Shown here: one piece after another, positions 45,824-54,838 of the stretch
How the letters are laid out: each line of letters begins with the position of its first letter
Position numbering within the stretch: position 1 is the stretch's first letter
Assembly (NCBI RefSeq): GCF_009498215.1
Contig: NZ_CP043498.1
Coordinates: 3,019,501-3,083,500, forward strand
Origin: Rhizobium grahamii
GTDB lineage: Bacteria; Pseudomonadota; Alphaproteobacteria; Rhizobiales; Rhizobiaceae
Direction of reading: 5' to 3'
DNA: 64,000 bases
Program-made: the position numbers and the translations under genes
The notes under the pieces: model-generated
The model's database searches: none
The model's input: the letters and a program-made list of their open reading frames with translations, nothing else
What the model was told of the DNA's origin: nothing

Positions 45824-47224
45824 ATGGCCGACAGCACGGACACCAAATCCTCCAACCAGATGTGGGGCGGCCGCTTCGCTTCCGGTCCCGATGCGATCAT
45901 GGAGGAGATAAATGCCTCGATCGGTTTCGACAAGAAGCTGTTTGCCCAGGACATCCGCGGCTCGATCGCCCATGCCACCATGCTTGCCCACCAGGGCATC
46001 ATTTCGGCCGAGGATAAAGACAAGATCGTTCAAGGGCTAAACACGATCCTGTCAGAGATCGAGAGCGGCAATTTCGAATTCTCCCGCAAGCTCGAAGACA
46101 TTCACATGAATGTCGAGGCCCGACTTGCGACGTTGATCGGTCCCGCCGCAGGTCGCCTGCACACCGCCCGCTCGCGCAACGACCAGGTGGCGCTCGATTT
46201 CCGCCTCTGGGTCAAGGAAGAGTTGCAGAAGACGGAGCGGATGCTGACGGATCTGATCGCCGCCTTCCTCGACCGTGCAGAAGAGCATGCCGAGACCGTC
46301 ATGCCGGGCTTTACGCACCTGCAGACCGCGCAGCCTGTGACCTTCGGTCATCACTGCATGGCCTATGTCGAGATGTTCGGCCGAGACCGCTCGCGCGTGC
46401 GCCACGCCATCGAGCATCTGGATGAAAGCCCGATCGGTTCGGCAGCACTTGCCGGCACCGGCTACCCGATCGATCGCCACATGACGGCCAAGGCCCTCGG
46501 TTTCCGCGAGCCGACCCGCAATTCGATCGATACCGTCTCGGATCGCGATTTTGCGATCGAGTTCCTGGCGCTGGCCGCGATCTGCTCGATGCACCTGTCG
46601 CGTCTCGCCGAAGAGATCGTCATCTGGTCGACGCCGCAGTTCGGCTTCGTGCGCCTGTCGGATGCCTTCTCGACCGGCTCCTCGATCATGCCGCAGAAGA
46701 AGAACCCGGATGCCGCCGAGCTGGTGCGCGCCAAGACCGGCCGCATCAACGGCTCGCTGATCGCACTGCTGACGATCATGAAGGGCCTGCCGCTCGCCTA
46801 TTCCAAGGATATGCAGGAAGACAAGGAACAGGTCTTCGACGCCGCCGAAAGCCTGGAGCTCGCCATCGCCGCGATGACGGGCATGGTCCGCGACCTGACG
46901 ATCAACACCGCCCGCATGAAGGCTGCAGCCGGTTCCGGCTATTCGACGGCGACCGACTTGGCCGACTGGCTCGTGCGTGAAGCAGGCCTTCCCTTCCGCG
47001 ATGCCCACCATGTGACCGGCCGCGCCGTGGCGCTGGCCGAAAGCAAGGGTTGCGATCTCGCTGAACTGCCGCTTGCCGATCTGCAGGCAATCAACGCCGC
47101 GATATCAGACAAGGTCTACGACGTCCTGACGGTCGAGGCATCGGTTGCCAGCCGCAAGAGCTTCGGCGGCACCGCGCCTTCGGAAGTGCGCAAGCAGATT
47201 GCCTACTGGCGCGCTCGCAACTGA
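45824..47224 (+). CDS. argH: Argininosuccinate lyase
   Basis: Last step of arginine synthesis: argininosuccinate to arginine and fumarate. The 466 residues include [20 protein letters not shown] at the start, [15 protein letters not shown] (about 110), the His region [16 protein letters not shown], and the superfamily signature [15 protein letters not shown] (about 285-299). The ATG at 45824 is preceded by AAGGCAGG. lptM and lysA follow on the same strand, the usual rhizobial order. Confidence 0.97.
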   Translation: MADSTDTKSSNQMWGGRFASGPDAIMEEINASIGFDKKLFAQDIRGSIAHATMLAHQGIISAEDKDKIVQGLNTILSEIESGNFEFSRKLEDIHMNVEARLATLIGPAAGRLHTARSRNDQVALDFRLWVKEELQKTERMLTDLIAAFLDRAEEHAETVMPGFTHLQTAQPVTFGHHCMAYVEMFGRDRSRVRHAIEHLDESPIGSAALAGTGYPIDRHMTAKALGFREPTRNSIDTVSDRDFAIEFLALAAICSMHLSRLAEEIVIWSTPQFGFVRLSDAFSTGSSIMPQKKNPDAAELVRAKTGRINGSLIALLTIMKGLPLAYSKDMQEDKEQVFDAAESLELAIAAMTGMVRDLTINTARMKAAAGSGYSTATDLADWLVREAGLPFRDAHHVTGRAVALAESKGCDLAELPLADLQAINAAISDKVYDVLTVEASVASRKSFGGTAPSEVRKQIAYWRARN

Positions 47225-47303
47225 CCTCAACAATCAGGGTGCACAAGGTGGATAAACTTCGCTATGAAGGTGTCCACCCGTGCCGCTTCCCAAGAGGAAT
47301 TCC

Positions 47304-47498
47304 ATGCAGAAGAGCTTGCCGCAGATCGTCCGCCTGACGGTTGTTTTCGCCGTGATCGGCCTTGCCGTCGCAGGATGCGGGCGTAAGGGCGACCTCGATC
47401 CGCCGAGCGCGCAGGCAACGAAGGGTGGCGACTCCTCCAAGCCGACGAAACAGCCCGGCACCGTCGACAAGCCCTTCCTTCTCGATCCGCTTCTCTAA
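47304..47498 (+). CDS. lptM: Small outer-membrane lipoprotein LptM (YifL)
   Basis: 64 residues. The lipoprotein signal peptide is MQKSLPQIVRLTVVFAVIGL, and the lipobox AVAGC puts the lipidated Cys near residue 25. GRKGDLDPP directly after it is the LptM signature (GCGxKGxLxxP). In E. coli, LptM helps mature the LptD-LptE lipopolysaccharide translocon. AAGAGGAATTCC before the ATG at 47304 supports the start. It lies between argH and lysA, as in many proteobacteria. Confidence 0.92.
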   Translation: MQKSLPQIVRLTVVFAVIGLAVAGCGRKGDLDPPSAQATKGGDSSKPTKQPGTVDKPFLLDPLL

Positions 47499-47510
47499 GA
47501 GGCTACTGAC

Positions 47511-48779
47511 GTGAATCACTTCGAGTATCGCGACGGCATTCTGTACGCCGAAAACGTTCCCGTTCCTGAAATTGCCAAGGCGGTCGGCACGCCGTTCTAC
47601 GTCTATTCCACGGCGACGCTTGAGCGCCACTACAAGGTCTTCGCTGGGGCCTTTAGTGATATAGACTCCATGGTCTGCTACGCCATGAAGGCCAACTCCA
47701 ACCAGGCCGTCCTGAAGACGCTCGGCAATCTCGGCGCCGGCATCGACGTCGTCTCCGGTGGCGAACTGCGCCGCGCGCTGGCGGCCGGCATACCGGCCAA
47801 TCGCATCATGTTTTCAGGCGTCGGCAAGACGCCACAGGAGATGGACTTCGCACTCGAAGCCGGCATTTACTGCTTCAACGTCGAATCCGAGCCCGAGCTC
47901 GAGATCCTCAATCAGCGCGCCATCAAGGCCGGCAAGAAGGCACCCGTCTCCTTCCGCATCAATCCCGATGTCGACGCCCGCACGCACGCCAAGATCTCGA
48001 CCGGCAAGAAGGAAAACAAGTTCGGCATCTCCTGGGAGCGTGCTCGCGCCGTCTATGCGCGCGCAGCGACCCTCGAAGGCATCGAGGCCACCGGCATCGA
48101 TATGCATATCGGCAGCCAGATCACCGAGCTGCAGCCCTTCGACGACGCATTCAAGCTCTTGCGCGAACTGGTCAGCACGCTGCGCGCCGACGGCCACGAT
48201 ATCCACCACGTCGATATCGGCGGCGGCCTCGGCATTCCCTACAAGGACGACAACAACCCGCCGCCACTGCCCGACGCTTACGCCGCGATCGTCAAGAACC
48301 AGCTGCGCGAGCTGAACTGCAAGATCGTCATGGAGCCCGGCCGCCTGATCGTCGGCAACGCCGGCATCCTGGTGACGGAAGTGCTGTACGTGAAGGATGG
48401 CGGTGAGAAGACCTTCGTCATCGTCGACGGCGCCATGAACGACCTGATCCGCCCGACGCTCTACGAAGCCTATCACGAGATCCGCCCTGTGGTGATCTCG
48501 GCCGCAAACGCGCCACGTATCAAGGCCGACGTCGTCGGTCCGGTCTGCGAGACCGGCGATTACCTTGCACTCGACCGCGAGATGGCCATGCCGAAATCAG
48601 GCGACCTGATCGCCGTCAGCTCCGCCGGCGCCTATGGCGCTGTGCAGGCCGGCACCTACAACAGCCGCCTTCTCGTCCCTGAGGTGCTGGTCAAGGGGAG
48701 CGATTTCCACGTGATTCGCCCGCGCCGCACCTATGAAGAGCTGATCGGTCTGGATTCTGTCCCCGCCTGGCTAGACTGA
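47511..48779 (+). CDS. lysA: Diaminopimelate decarboxylase
   Basis: A PLP enzyme making lysine from meso-diaminopimelate. The 422 residues have the PLP-Lys in VCYAMKANSNQAVLK (about 58), HIGSQITEL, the glycine-rich HVDIGGGLGIPY, EPGRLIVGNAG, and the substrate Cys in GPVCETGDYLALDRE. The start is a GTG at 47511 with AAGAGG 8 nt upstream, 12 bp after lptM. Together with lysC in this window, both ends of lysine synthesis are present, though 43 kb apart. Confidence 0.97.
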   Translation: MNHFEYRDGILYAENVPVPEIAKAVGTPFYVYSTATLERHYKVFAGAFSDIDSMVCYAMKANSNQAVLKTLGNLGAGIDVVSGGELRRALAAGIPANRIMFSGVGKTPQEMDFALEAGIYCFNVESEPELEILNQRAIKAGKKAPVSFRINPDVDARTHAKISTGKKENKFGISWERARAVYARAATLEGIEATGIDMHIGSQITELQPFDDAFKLLRELVSTLRADGHDIHHVDIGGGLGIPYKDDNNPPPLPDAYAAIVKNQLRELNCKIVMEPGRLIVGNAGILVTEVLYVKDGGEKTFVIVDGAMNDLIRPTLYEAYHEIRPVVISAANAPRIKADVVGPVCETGDYLALDREMAMPKSGDLIAVSSAGAYGAVQAGTYNSRLLVPEVLVKGSDFHVIRPRRTYEELIGLDSVPAWLD

Positions 48780-48951
48780 CGGGCGGCGGGCGGCGGCATC
48801 ACTTTTTGGCGAAGAACCGTGAAAAACCGGCATTGACGGGCCCTTGCCCTCGCCTTCGCCACAAAGAATGTTATCTTTGACCGAGCGCGAATTGCCCCGG
48901 CAATCGCTGTAAGTGCACTCTGCCTTCGAACGCCAGCTCGCGGAGACCCGA

Positions 48952-51627
48952 TTGAACAAGAGCTCCAGCAGGGAGAAACATGGTGCATTTGCCCTGAGGC
49001 CGTCCTTGGCGCGGTTGGTGGCGGCGAAGCGTTTTCTGGCGCGTGCCGTCCTGCTTTCAGAGCAGATCCTGCCCCTGCTTCTGCCCCTGCTGTGTGTCGC
49101 CGCACTCTACCTGACGGTATCCTGGTTCGGTATTTTCCGCACGGCGCCTGACTGGTTGCGGTTAGCACTTCTTGCCGCCTTTGGCTTGGCGCTGCTCGCC
49201 TCCCTTTATCCGTTCCGTCGGCTGCGTTGGCCCAGTGTCGCCTCCGCCGACCGGCTGCTCGAAGAACGCAATGGCCTGCCGCATCAGCCGGTAGCGGTGC
49301 AGGAGGACGAGCCTGCATTCGATACGCCGGTTGCGCGTGCCTTGTGGCGCGAGCACCAGACCCGTATGGCGGAAAAGATTGCCGCCCTCGACGCCGGATT
49401 TCCGCGCCCCGACATTGCCGCGCACGACCGTTGGGCTCTGCGCGCTGTCCCTGCACTTCTGCTTGTCGTCGCCTTTGGCTATTCGCTGTCCAGCAGCGGC
49501 GGATCGATCGTCGACGCCCTGCAGCCGCGACCGGCCGCCGAGACGAGCGATCCGGCCGTGCGCATCGATGCTTGGGTAACGCCTCCCTCCTACACAGGAC
49601 GGGCTCCAGTCTATCTGAGCGCAGCAGGAACCGAGCAGGCGCCGATCCGCGTTCCGGAACTGTCAAGCCTGACGGTCCGCGTCAGCGGTGCAAAGACGGA
49701 TGAGAAGGTCGCCTTCAGCCGCGCCGACGGAAAGCGCATGGAAATCGCTGCCGAGGAGAACCCGAAGGCACCGGCACCCGCCGCAACGCTGCCTGCAACT
49801 CCGGCTGCTGCCGTAACCGCAAGCACGCACATCATGAAGCTCGAGGAAAACGGCACCCTGGAAGTAAATGGTCGCCGCTGGGCGTTCGACGTCATTCCTG
49901 ACAAGGCGCCGGAAATTGCTTTCAACGGCTTGCCGAAATCCACCGTCAACGGCGCGCTCGAGATCGGCTTCACGGTCAAGGACGACTACGGCGTTCAGGA
50001 AGCCTATGCGGAGATCCTGCCGGTCGAATCCGACCCAGCCGCAACACCGCTCTATCCTCTGCCGGAATACAAGCTCGACATACCGCGCCGCAACGCCCGC
50101 GACGCCAAAGGCCTTGCGAGCAAGAACCTGACCGAGCATCCGCTGGCTGGCAAACGCGTCCGCATCACGCTCGTCGCGAAGGATGCGGCCGGGCAGACGG
50201 GACGCAGCCCGCCACACGAGATGACGCTGCCGGCACGCCCCTTCAACGAGCCGCTCGCGGGCGCAGTCGCCGAGGAACGGCAGGTCTTTGCCCTCGATAC
50301 ACGCAAGATGCCGGAAGCTATCGCGCTGAACGAAGCGCTGACGATCCGCCCGGAAGAAACGATCCCCAACCTTACCAACTATCTCCTGCTGGAATCGGCG
50401 CTTGCCCGCATGAAGCTCGCCAAGGGTGAGGAAGCGCTGAAGGACACGGCGGATTACCTCTGGGACATCGCCGTCGGCATCGAGGACGGCAATCTCTCGC
50501 AGGCGGAGCGCAACCTCAGGAATGCGCAGCAGAACCTGGCCGACGCCCTGCAGCGAAATGCACCTGACGCCGAGATCAAGAAGCTCATGGACGAGCTGCG
50601 CAAGGCCATGCAGGACTACATGAAGGAACTGGCGCAGCGGATGCAGAATGCGCCGACGCAGCCGAACCAGAATACGCAGAACATCATTCGCCAGCAGGAC
50701 CTTGAGCGGATGATGGACCAGATCGAGAACCTCGCACGCTCGGGCAACCGCGACGCCGCCCAGCAGATGCTGTCCGAACTGCAGCGCATGATGAACAACA
50801 TGCAGGCTGGACGCCCTCAGCAGGGGCAGCAACAGGGACGAGACAACAGCCAGATGCGTCAGCAGATGGACAAGCTCGGCCAGATCCTTCGCGACCAACA
50901 GAAGCTGATGGAAGAGACCTTCAAGCTGGACCAGCAGTTGAAGGACCGCATGCAGCGCGGCGACCCGAATATGGGCATGAACGACCCGCTGCTTGACGAC
51001 ATGCCGATGGACAATGACGGTCTGCCGCAAGACCCGCAGCAGGGCGATCAGCAGCAACAGGGCCAGCAGGATCAGCAAGGTCAGCAGAACCAGCAGGGCC
51101 AGTCTCCTTCTGATCAGATGACCGCCGACCAGCTGCGCGAGGCGCTGAAGCAGCTTCGGTCGCGCCAGGACCAACTCGGCAAGCAGCTCGGAGAGCTTCA
51201 GAAGGGCCTTGGCGACATGGGCATCAAGCCTGGCTCCGGTTTCGGCCAGGCGCAGCGCGAGATGGAAGGCGCCGGTCGCGAGCTCGGCCAGGGCCACGGC
51301 GAGCCTGCGATACAGGGCCAGGGACGCGCGCTGGAAGCCCTTCGCCAGGGTGCCCGCGATATGATGAACCAGATGATGCAGGCCCAGCAGGGCCAAGGCC
51401 AGGGGCCGCAGGGACAGGTGGGCCAAGGCAACCAGAACGGCCGTGACCCGCTCGGGCGTCCGCGTCGCGCCGATGGCCCTGACTTCGGCGATCAGGTCAA
51501 GGTTCCTGATGAGATCGACGTCCAGCGCGCCCGCGAAATTCTGGATGCCATCCGCGAAAAGCTTGGAAACAATCCATCGCAGGAGATGGAACGGCACTAT
51601 CTGGAGCGTCTGCTTGACATTCAGTAG
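48952..51627 (+). CDS. TIGR02302/DUF4175 family membrane protein with Gln-rich low-complexity region
   Basis: About 891 residues. Two membrane helices near the N-terminus (about 32-55, LPLLLPLLCVAALYLTVSWF, and 60-80) are followed by a large periplasmic region with beta-rich parts (RIDAWVTPPSYTGRAPVYLS). A long helical Gln/Met/Asp-rich part comes next, including QQQQGQQDQQGQQNQQGQ near 700-715 and ELRKAMQDYMKELAQRMQNA. This is the alphaproteobacterial TIGR02302 protein, function unknown. The start is uncertain: the TTG at 48952 has GGAG 7 nt upstream, while a GTG at 48913 has none. It follows lysA. Confidence 0.87.
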   Translation: MNKSSSREKHGAFALRPSLARLVAAKRFLARAVLLSEQILPLLLPLLCVAALYLTVSWFGIFRTAPDWLRLALLAAFGLALLASLYPFRRLRWPSVASADRLLEERNGLPHQPVAVQEDEPAFDTPVARALWREHQTRMAEKIAALDAGFPRPDIAAHDRWALRAVPALLLVVAFGYSLSSSGGSIVDALQPRPAAETSDPAVRIDAWVTPPSYTGRAPVYLSAAGTEQAPIRVPELSSLTVRVSGAKTDEKVAFSRADGKRMEIAAEENPKAPAPAATLPATPAAAVTASTHIMKLEENGTLEVNGRRWAFDVIPDKAPEIAFNGLPKSTVNGALEIGFTVKDDYGVQEAYAEILPVESDPAATPLYPLPEYKLDIPRRNARDAKGLASKNLTEHPLAGKRVRITLVAKDAAGQTGRSPPHEMTLPARPFNEPLAGAVAEERQVFALDTRKMPEAIALNEALTIRPEETIPNLTNYLLLESALARMKLAKGEEALKDTADYLWDIAVGIEDGNLSQAERNLRNAQQNLADALQRNAPDAEIKKLMDELRKAMQDYMKELAQRMQNAPTQPNQNTQNIIRQQDLERMMDQIENLARSGNRDAAQQMLSELQRMMNNMQAGRPQQGQQQGRDNSQMRQQMDKLGQILRDQQKLMEETFKLDQQLKDRMQRGDPNMGMNDPLLDDMPMDNDGLPQDPQQGDQQQQGQQDQQGQQNQQGQSPSDQMTADQLREALKQLRSRQDQLGKQLGELQKGLGDMGIKPGSGFGQAQREMEGAGRELGQGHGEPAIQGQGRALEALRQGARDMMNQMMQAQQGQGQGPQGQVGQGNQNGRDPLGRPRRADGPDFGDQVKVPDEIDVQRAREILDAIREKLGNNPSQEMERHYLERLLDIQ

Positions 51628-51751
51628 GCGAAACTTGCCCTTCGAGCGCAGAAACTCGCAGCCTGCGCTCTCGTTCACGACTATGAGACTATTCCCAGGC
51701 GCGCGAAGATTCGTAATGTCGCATCGCTAGATAGGTGATAACAGCGATTCG

Positions 51752-52198
51752 ATGGCGATTCTCTTCAAGACAGCAATCGGTGAAAATGCCGCTTTCGAAA
51801 TGATCGAAAGCGCGCTCTCCGACCCGGCAGGCGATTTCGACGGATATGTGAACGTCATCGCCGACGAGGGCGAGCAGACCCTGTCCTGGGCGCCCGGCAT
51901 GCACGCCGAACAATTTCAGGCGGAAGTCACCGAAATTCTGCGGGCGACCTGGGATATCTGTCGTTTCTGGGTGATCTACGAACGGCGCGACGACAGGCAG
52001 GACGCTGCCTCGAACGAGATCCGCAATGCAGCTTTCAAATTGACGCGCGGCTATGCGGGCGTCGTGGTCGTTACCCTCAGCCTCCTCAGCAAGCGCGACA
52101 GCGCGGCCGATATCGAGCTGATCTTCGTATGCTTCCAGCAGGATTTCCACCGCCGGAATTTTCGCGTGCGCTACGAAGGAAAATTCGTTCCGAACTAG
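51752..52198 (+). CDS. Hypothetical protein (148 aa)
   Basis: No recognised family. 148 residues, no signal or membrane helix, with a mixed alpha/beta look: MAILFKTAIGENAAFEMIES, then SWAPGMHAEQFQAEVTEILR and a C-terminal QDFHRRNFRVRYEGKFVPN. The amino-acid composition is natural for a folded protein, and the opposite-strand reading is less so. The ribosome site is weak (AGGTGA, 12 nt upstream). It is convergent with cpdR, with a hairpin between them. Confidence 0.65.
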   Translation: MAILFKTAIGENAAFEMIESALSDPAGDFDGYVNVIADEGEQTLSWAPGMHAEQFQAEVTEILRATWDICRFWVIYERRDDRQDAASNEIRNAAFKLTRGYAGVVVVTLSLLSKRDSAADIELIFVCFQQDFHRRNFRVRYEGKFVPN

Positions 52199-52221
52199 GC
52201 TGAAGCCAGTCGGAGGAGGAT

Positions 52222-52241
52222 TGCCCGCACGACTGCGGGCA
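52222..52241. terminator. Bidirectional hairpin between convergent genes
   Basis: A perfect 8-bp stem tgcccgca / tgcgggca with a 4-base loop lies 23 bp after the plus-strand hypothetical gene and 9 bp after the cpdR stop on the minus strand. No T run follows on either side, so it may stabilise both transcripts' ends. Confidence 0.45.
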
Positions 52242-52250
52242 CCCGGTCAA

Positions 52251-52610
52251 TCAGGCAGCAAGTGCTCTGGCGACTGCCTTGCGGATATCCGGCAGCGCAA
52301 AAGGCTTCGAAACGACGTCGACAATCTTCTCCGCCAGATCGTCAGCGCGTTCCCGCTGCTCGGCATAGCCGGTCATCAGCAGGATCTTCAGCGCCGGAAA
52401 GGCGGACTTCGCCTGGTGGGCCAGTTCTATGCCATCCATGACGGGCATGCGAATATCCGAGAGAAGAAGGTCGTAGACCCCGTCCTTCAGCTTTTCCAGT
52501 CCTTCCGCACCGTCAGCGGCCTCCGCGGTCTCATGACCATCGAGACGCAAAGCGCGGGCTACGAAAGAGCGCAGGGAATCCTCGTCTTCCGTAATCAGAA
52601 TTTTTGCCAT
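52251..52610 (-). CDS. cpdR: Single-domain response regulator CpdR
   Basis: CpdR, when unphosphorylated, brings the ClpXP protease and its substrates to the cell pole and so drives the alphaproteobacterial cell cycle; the CckA-ChpT relay phosphorylates it. The 119 residues form only a receiver domain: MAKILITEDEDSLRSFVARA with acidic pair and phospho-Asp in LLLSDIRMPVMDG (about 51), Thr in LLMTGYAEQ, and the Lys in VSKPFALPD. There is no output domain. The start at 52610 gives the usual length. Confidence 0.93.
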   Translation of the reverse strand: MAKILITEDEDSLRSFVARALRLDGHETAEAADGAEGLEKLKDGVYDLLLSDIRMPVMDGIELAHQAKSAFPALKILLMTGYAEQRERADDLAEKIVDVVSKPFALPDIRKAVARALAA

Positions 52611-52725
52611 GGTGTGCATCGCTCCGTTTCATGCCCTGCATCGGAAATCACATGATTTTCCTTTGCGATCGGTAAACGGCGGCCAGCGATGGACGCGATG
52701 GTTAACAACCCGTCTTGAAACTGGC

Positions 52726-53268
52726 TCAGGCGTCGCCGGTGACGACGCCTACGAATGGCAGCTCGCGGAACGCGTAGGCAACGTCCATGCCATAGCCGAC
52801 GACAAAGTAGTCCGGGCATTCGAAGCCGACATAATCCGCTTCCAGCTCTTCCCGGCGTTTTACGCTCTTGTCGAGCAACACTGCGATAGTTACGTTTCTG
52901 GCGCCGCGCTCAAACAGCAGTTCCTTGGCGAAACGCAGCGTGCGCCCGGATTCCAGAATATCGTCGATCAAGAGAACGTCGCGGTCCTTCACATCGCTAT
53001 CGATGTCCTTGACGATGCGAACGCCCTGCGAAACCGTGCCGGTGCCGTAGCTGGAGAGCGTGATGAATTCGACCTCGGGCGCCAGACCGCTGTCATGCAG
53101 CGCTCGAATGAGATCGGCTGCAAAAATGAAGGAGCCCTTGAGGATCGCGATCACCAGGAGATCCTTGGTCGGGCCGGCCGCAATCTGCTTTGCGATGGCG
53201 TGATTGCGTTCGGCAATCTGCTCGGCAGTGAAAAGAGGCTCGATGTTTTTTCCGCGCACGACGGGCAT
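52726..53268 (-). CDS. hpt: Hypoxanthine phosphoribosyltransferase
   Basis: A purine-salvage enzyme joining hypoxanthine (or guanine) to PRPP. The 180 residues have the PRPP motif VLLIDDILESGRTL (about 99-112), the flexible-loop ITLSSYGTGTVSQGVRIVKD, the PPi loop LVIAILKGSFIFAADL and the base-binding DYFVVGYGMDVAYAFRELP. I chose the ATG at 53268 (MPVVRGKNIE), with GGAG 9 nt upstream; ATGs at 53283 and 53295 would extend it. Confidence 0.94.
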   Translation of the reverse strand: MPVVRGKNIEPLFTAEQIAERNHAIAKQIAAGPTKDLLVIAILKGSFIFAADLIRALHDSGLAPEVEFITLSSYGTGTVSQGVRIVKDIDSDVKDRDVLLIDDILESGRTLRFAKELLFERGARNVTIAVLLDKSVKRREELEADYVGFECPDYFVVGYGMDVAYAFRELPFVGVVTGDA

Positions 53269-53330
53269 TAAGGCTTGCTCCATGAATAGAAGCACAAGCC
53301 GTTACCACAAACGACGGTTCGAGGCACCCC

Positions 53331-53972
53331 TTACGGCACGAAGGAAAGGCGCACTTCCGGCATTTTTCCACCGGCGTACTGCACTTTCGCGGAAAAACCG
53401 CGACTTTGGCCGCTGTAGATCACGTCGCCAGGCGGATTGATGATGACGCTTGCCGTCAGCTGTTCGCCGATCAGAAGATCCGCCCGTATCGGCCGAACGA
53501 CCTGGGTGACCCGGCTGACGTTGTCGACGATGCCATTGATGACAAGTACGCGCATGCCGTTGGCATCGCGCGGCGTCGTTGTGACGTGGCTGAAATGCAG
53601 CGGCGCGCCGTCGCTCACGACATCCGGTCCGGAGAAGCCGGCAAAGCCGCCGGAGAGGCCGAAGACCAGTATGCAGACAGCAACGACGAGCGCAGCGAAA
53701 CTGCGCGTCGATGCGCGCTGCAGCCATGCCTCGCCGGACGAAGCAACGGAGCGCGCCAGACCGACCGGCGCCGGCTTGACGTCCACCCGCGATCGGTTGT
53801 CATTGAACGCACGGCTGCGAACTGTTTCCGGCCGGCTTCTTTCGATAACGACGAACTCGGCATCGGCGATATCGTCGGTCCGGTTGGGACGGATTTCGCG
53901 CTTGGCGGGCTCCGGCGGCAGATAGTCGTATGCCTGACCAGGCATCTGGCGTTTGAACGAGGAGGAAGTCAT
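53331..53972 (-). CDS. Hypothetical single-pass membrane protein near ftsE
   Basis: 213 residues. A long charged N-terminal cytoplasmic region (about 1-95, with YDYLPPEPAKREIRPNR) precedes one membrane helix (about 97-117, FAALVVAVCILVFGLSGGFA). A periplasmic beta-rich domain follows (RVLVINGIVDNVSRVTQVVR, then PPGDVIYSGQSRGFSAKVQY) that looks like the FxLYD/DUF3426-like fold. The role is unknown. It is divergent from ftsE, and a large palindrome lies in the region between them. Confidence 0.78.
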   Translation of the reverse strand: MTSSSFKRQMPGQAYDYLPPEPAKREIRPNRTDDIADAEFVVIERSRPETVRSRAFNDNRSRVDVKPAPVGLARSVASSGEAWLQRASTRSFAALVVAVCILVFGLSGGFAGFSGPDVVSDGAPLHFSHVTTTPRDANGMRVLVINGIVDNVSRVTQVVRPIRADLLIGEQLTASVIINPPGDVIYSGQSRGFSAKVQYAGGKMPEVRLSFVP

Positions 53973-54117
53973 GACGACGGCCTTTCCGGTGTCCACATGG
54001 TTTCGCGCCGGCAACGAAATCCGGCATTGAAACGAATCCTGCTCAGTCGTAAATTTTAATGGTTAATGCTTCGCAAAGACCGCCATCAAACGGGCGTCTT
54101 TCCGGCTGAATTTACCG

Positions 54118-54142
54118 CTTGTTAACGGAGTTGGTTAACAAG
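54118..54142. promoter_or_regulatory. Perfect palindrome upstream of ftsE
   Basis: CTTGTTAAC and GTTAACAAG are exact inverted repeats of 9 bp separated by 7 bp. The element is 36 bp upstream of the chosen ftsE start, in the divergent region. The TTAA-containing arms recall CtrA half-sites, but the TTAA-TTAA spacing here is 9 and not the consensus 7, so the binding factor is unknown. Confidence 0.5.
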
Positions 54143-54178
54143 TCCTGCGGTGAAACCAACAAAAGACTGAGCTGCCCG

Positions 54179-54838
54179 TTGATCCACTTCGAGAACGTCG
54201 GTTTGCGCTACGGAATGGGACCGGAGATTCTCCGGGATCTGACCTTCGACATTCCGAAGAAATCATTCCAATTCCTGACCGGGCCCTCAGGCGCCGGCAA
54301 GACGACGTTACTCAGGCTGCTTTTCCTGTCACTCCAACCGACACGCGGCTTGATCCGCATGTTCGGCCGCGACATTTCCGATATTCCCCGGCCTGAGCTG
54401 CCGCTGCTGCGCCGCCGTGTCGGGATCATCTTCCAGGAATTCCGCCTCCTCGACCACCTGACCACCTACGAGAACGTGGCACTGCCGTTGCGGGTGCGCG
54501 GCAAGGAGGAAAGCAGCTACAAGACCGACGTACTTGAACTGCTCAAGTGGGTAGGCCTCGGCGAGCGCATCAATGTGCTTCCTCCGGTGCTTTCGGGTGG
54601 TGAGAAACAGCGCGCCGCCATTGCGCGCGCGCTGATCGACAGGCCGGAGATCCTGCTGGCCGACGAACCGACTGCCAACGTCGATCCGCCGATGGCCCGC
54701 AGGCTGCTCAACCTGTTCCTGGAACTGAACCGCCTCGGTACCGCTGTCGTGATCGCGACTCACGATCTGGCGCTGATGGATCAGGTCGATGCCCGCCGCA
54801 TGATTCTTTCGGAAGGGCATCTCGATATCCATGACTGA
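54179..54838 (+). CDS. ftsE: Cell-division ATP-binding protein FtsE
   Basis: FtsE with FtsX forms the ABC-type complex that activates peptidoglycan hydrolases at the septum. The 219 residues have Walker A GPSGAGKTTLLRLL (about 36-49), the Q-loop IIFQEFRLLDH, the signature LSGGEKQRAAIARALI and Walker B EILLADEPTANVD. The start is taken as the TTG at 54179 (MIHFENVGLRYG), matching family starts and length. A TTG at 54119 would add 20 residues that look unlike coding sequence. The stop overlaps the ftsX start. Confidence 0.95.
   Translation: MIHFENVGLRYGMGPEILRDLTFDIPKKSFQFLTGPSGAGKTTLLRLLFLSLQPTRGLIRMFGRDISDIPRPELPLLRRRVGIIFQEFRLLDHLTTYENVALPLRVRGKEESSYKTDVLELLKWVGLGERINVLPPVLSGGEKQRAAIARALIDRPEILLADEPTANVDPPMARRLLNLFLELNRLGTAVVIATHDLALMDQVDARRMILSEGHLDIHD

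Noticed and set aside
50990..51110. Tandem DNA repeat suspected from repeated CAG-type codons
   Set aside because: The unit is irregular and encodes the Gln-rich protein region; no stable repeat length exists.
49663..51678. A 671-codon minus-strand frame opposite the TIGR02302 gene
   Set aside because: The plus-strand protein has membrane helices and family pattern. The antisense product is Leu/His/Val-rich, as expected from reversed Gln-rich codons.
54118..54142. CtrA box reading of the TTAA pairs upstream of ftsE
   Set aside because: The spacing between TTAA half-sites is 9, while the consensus needs 7; recorded only as a palindrome.
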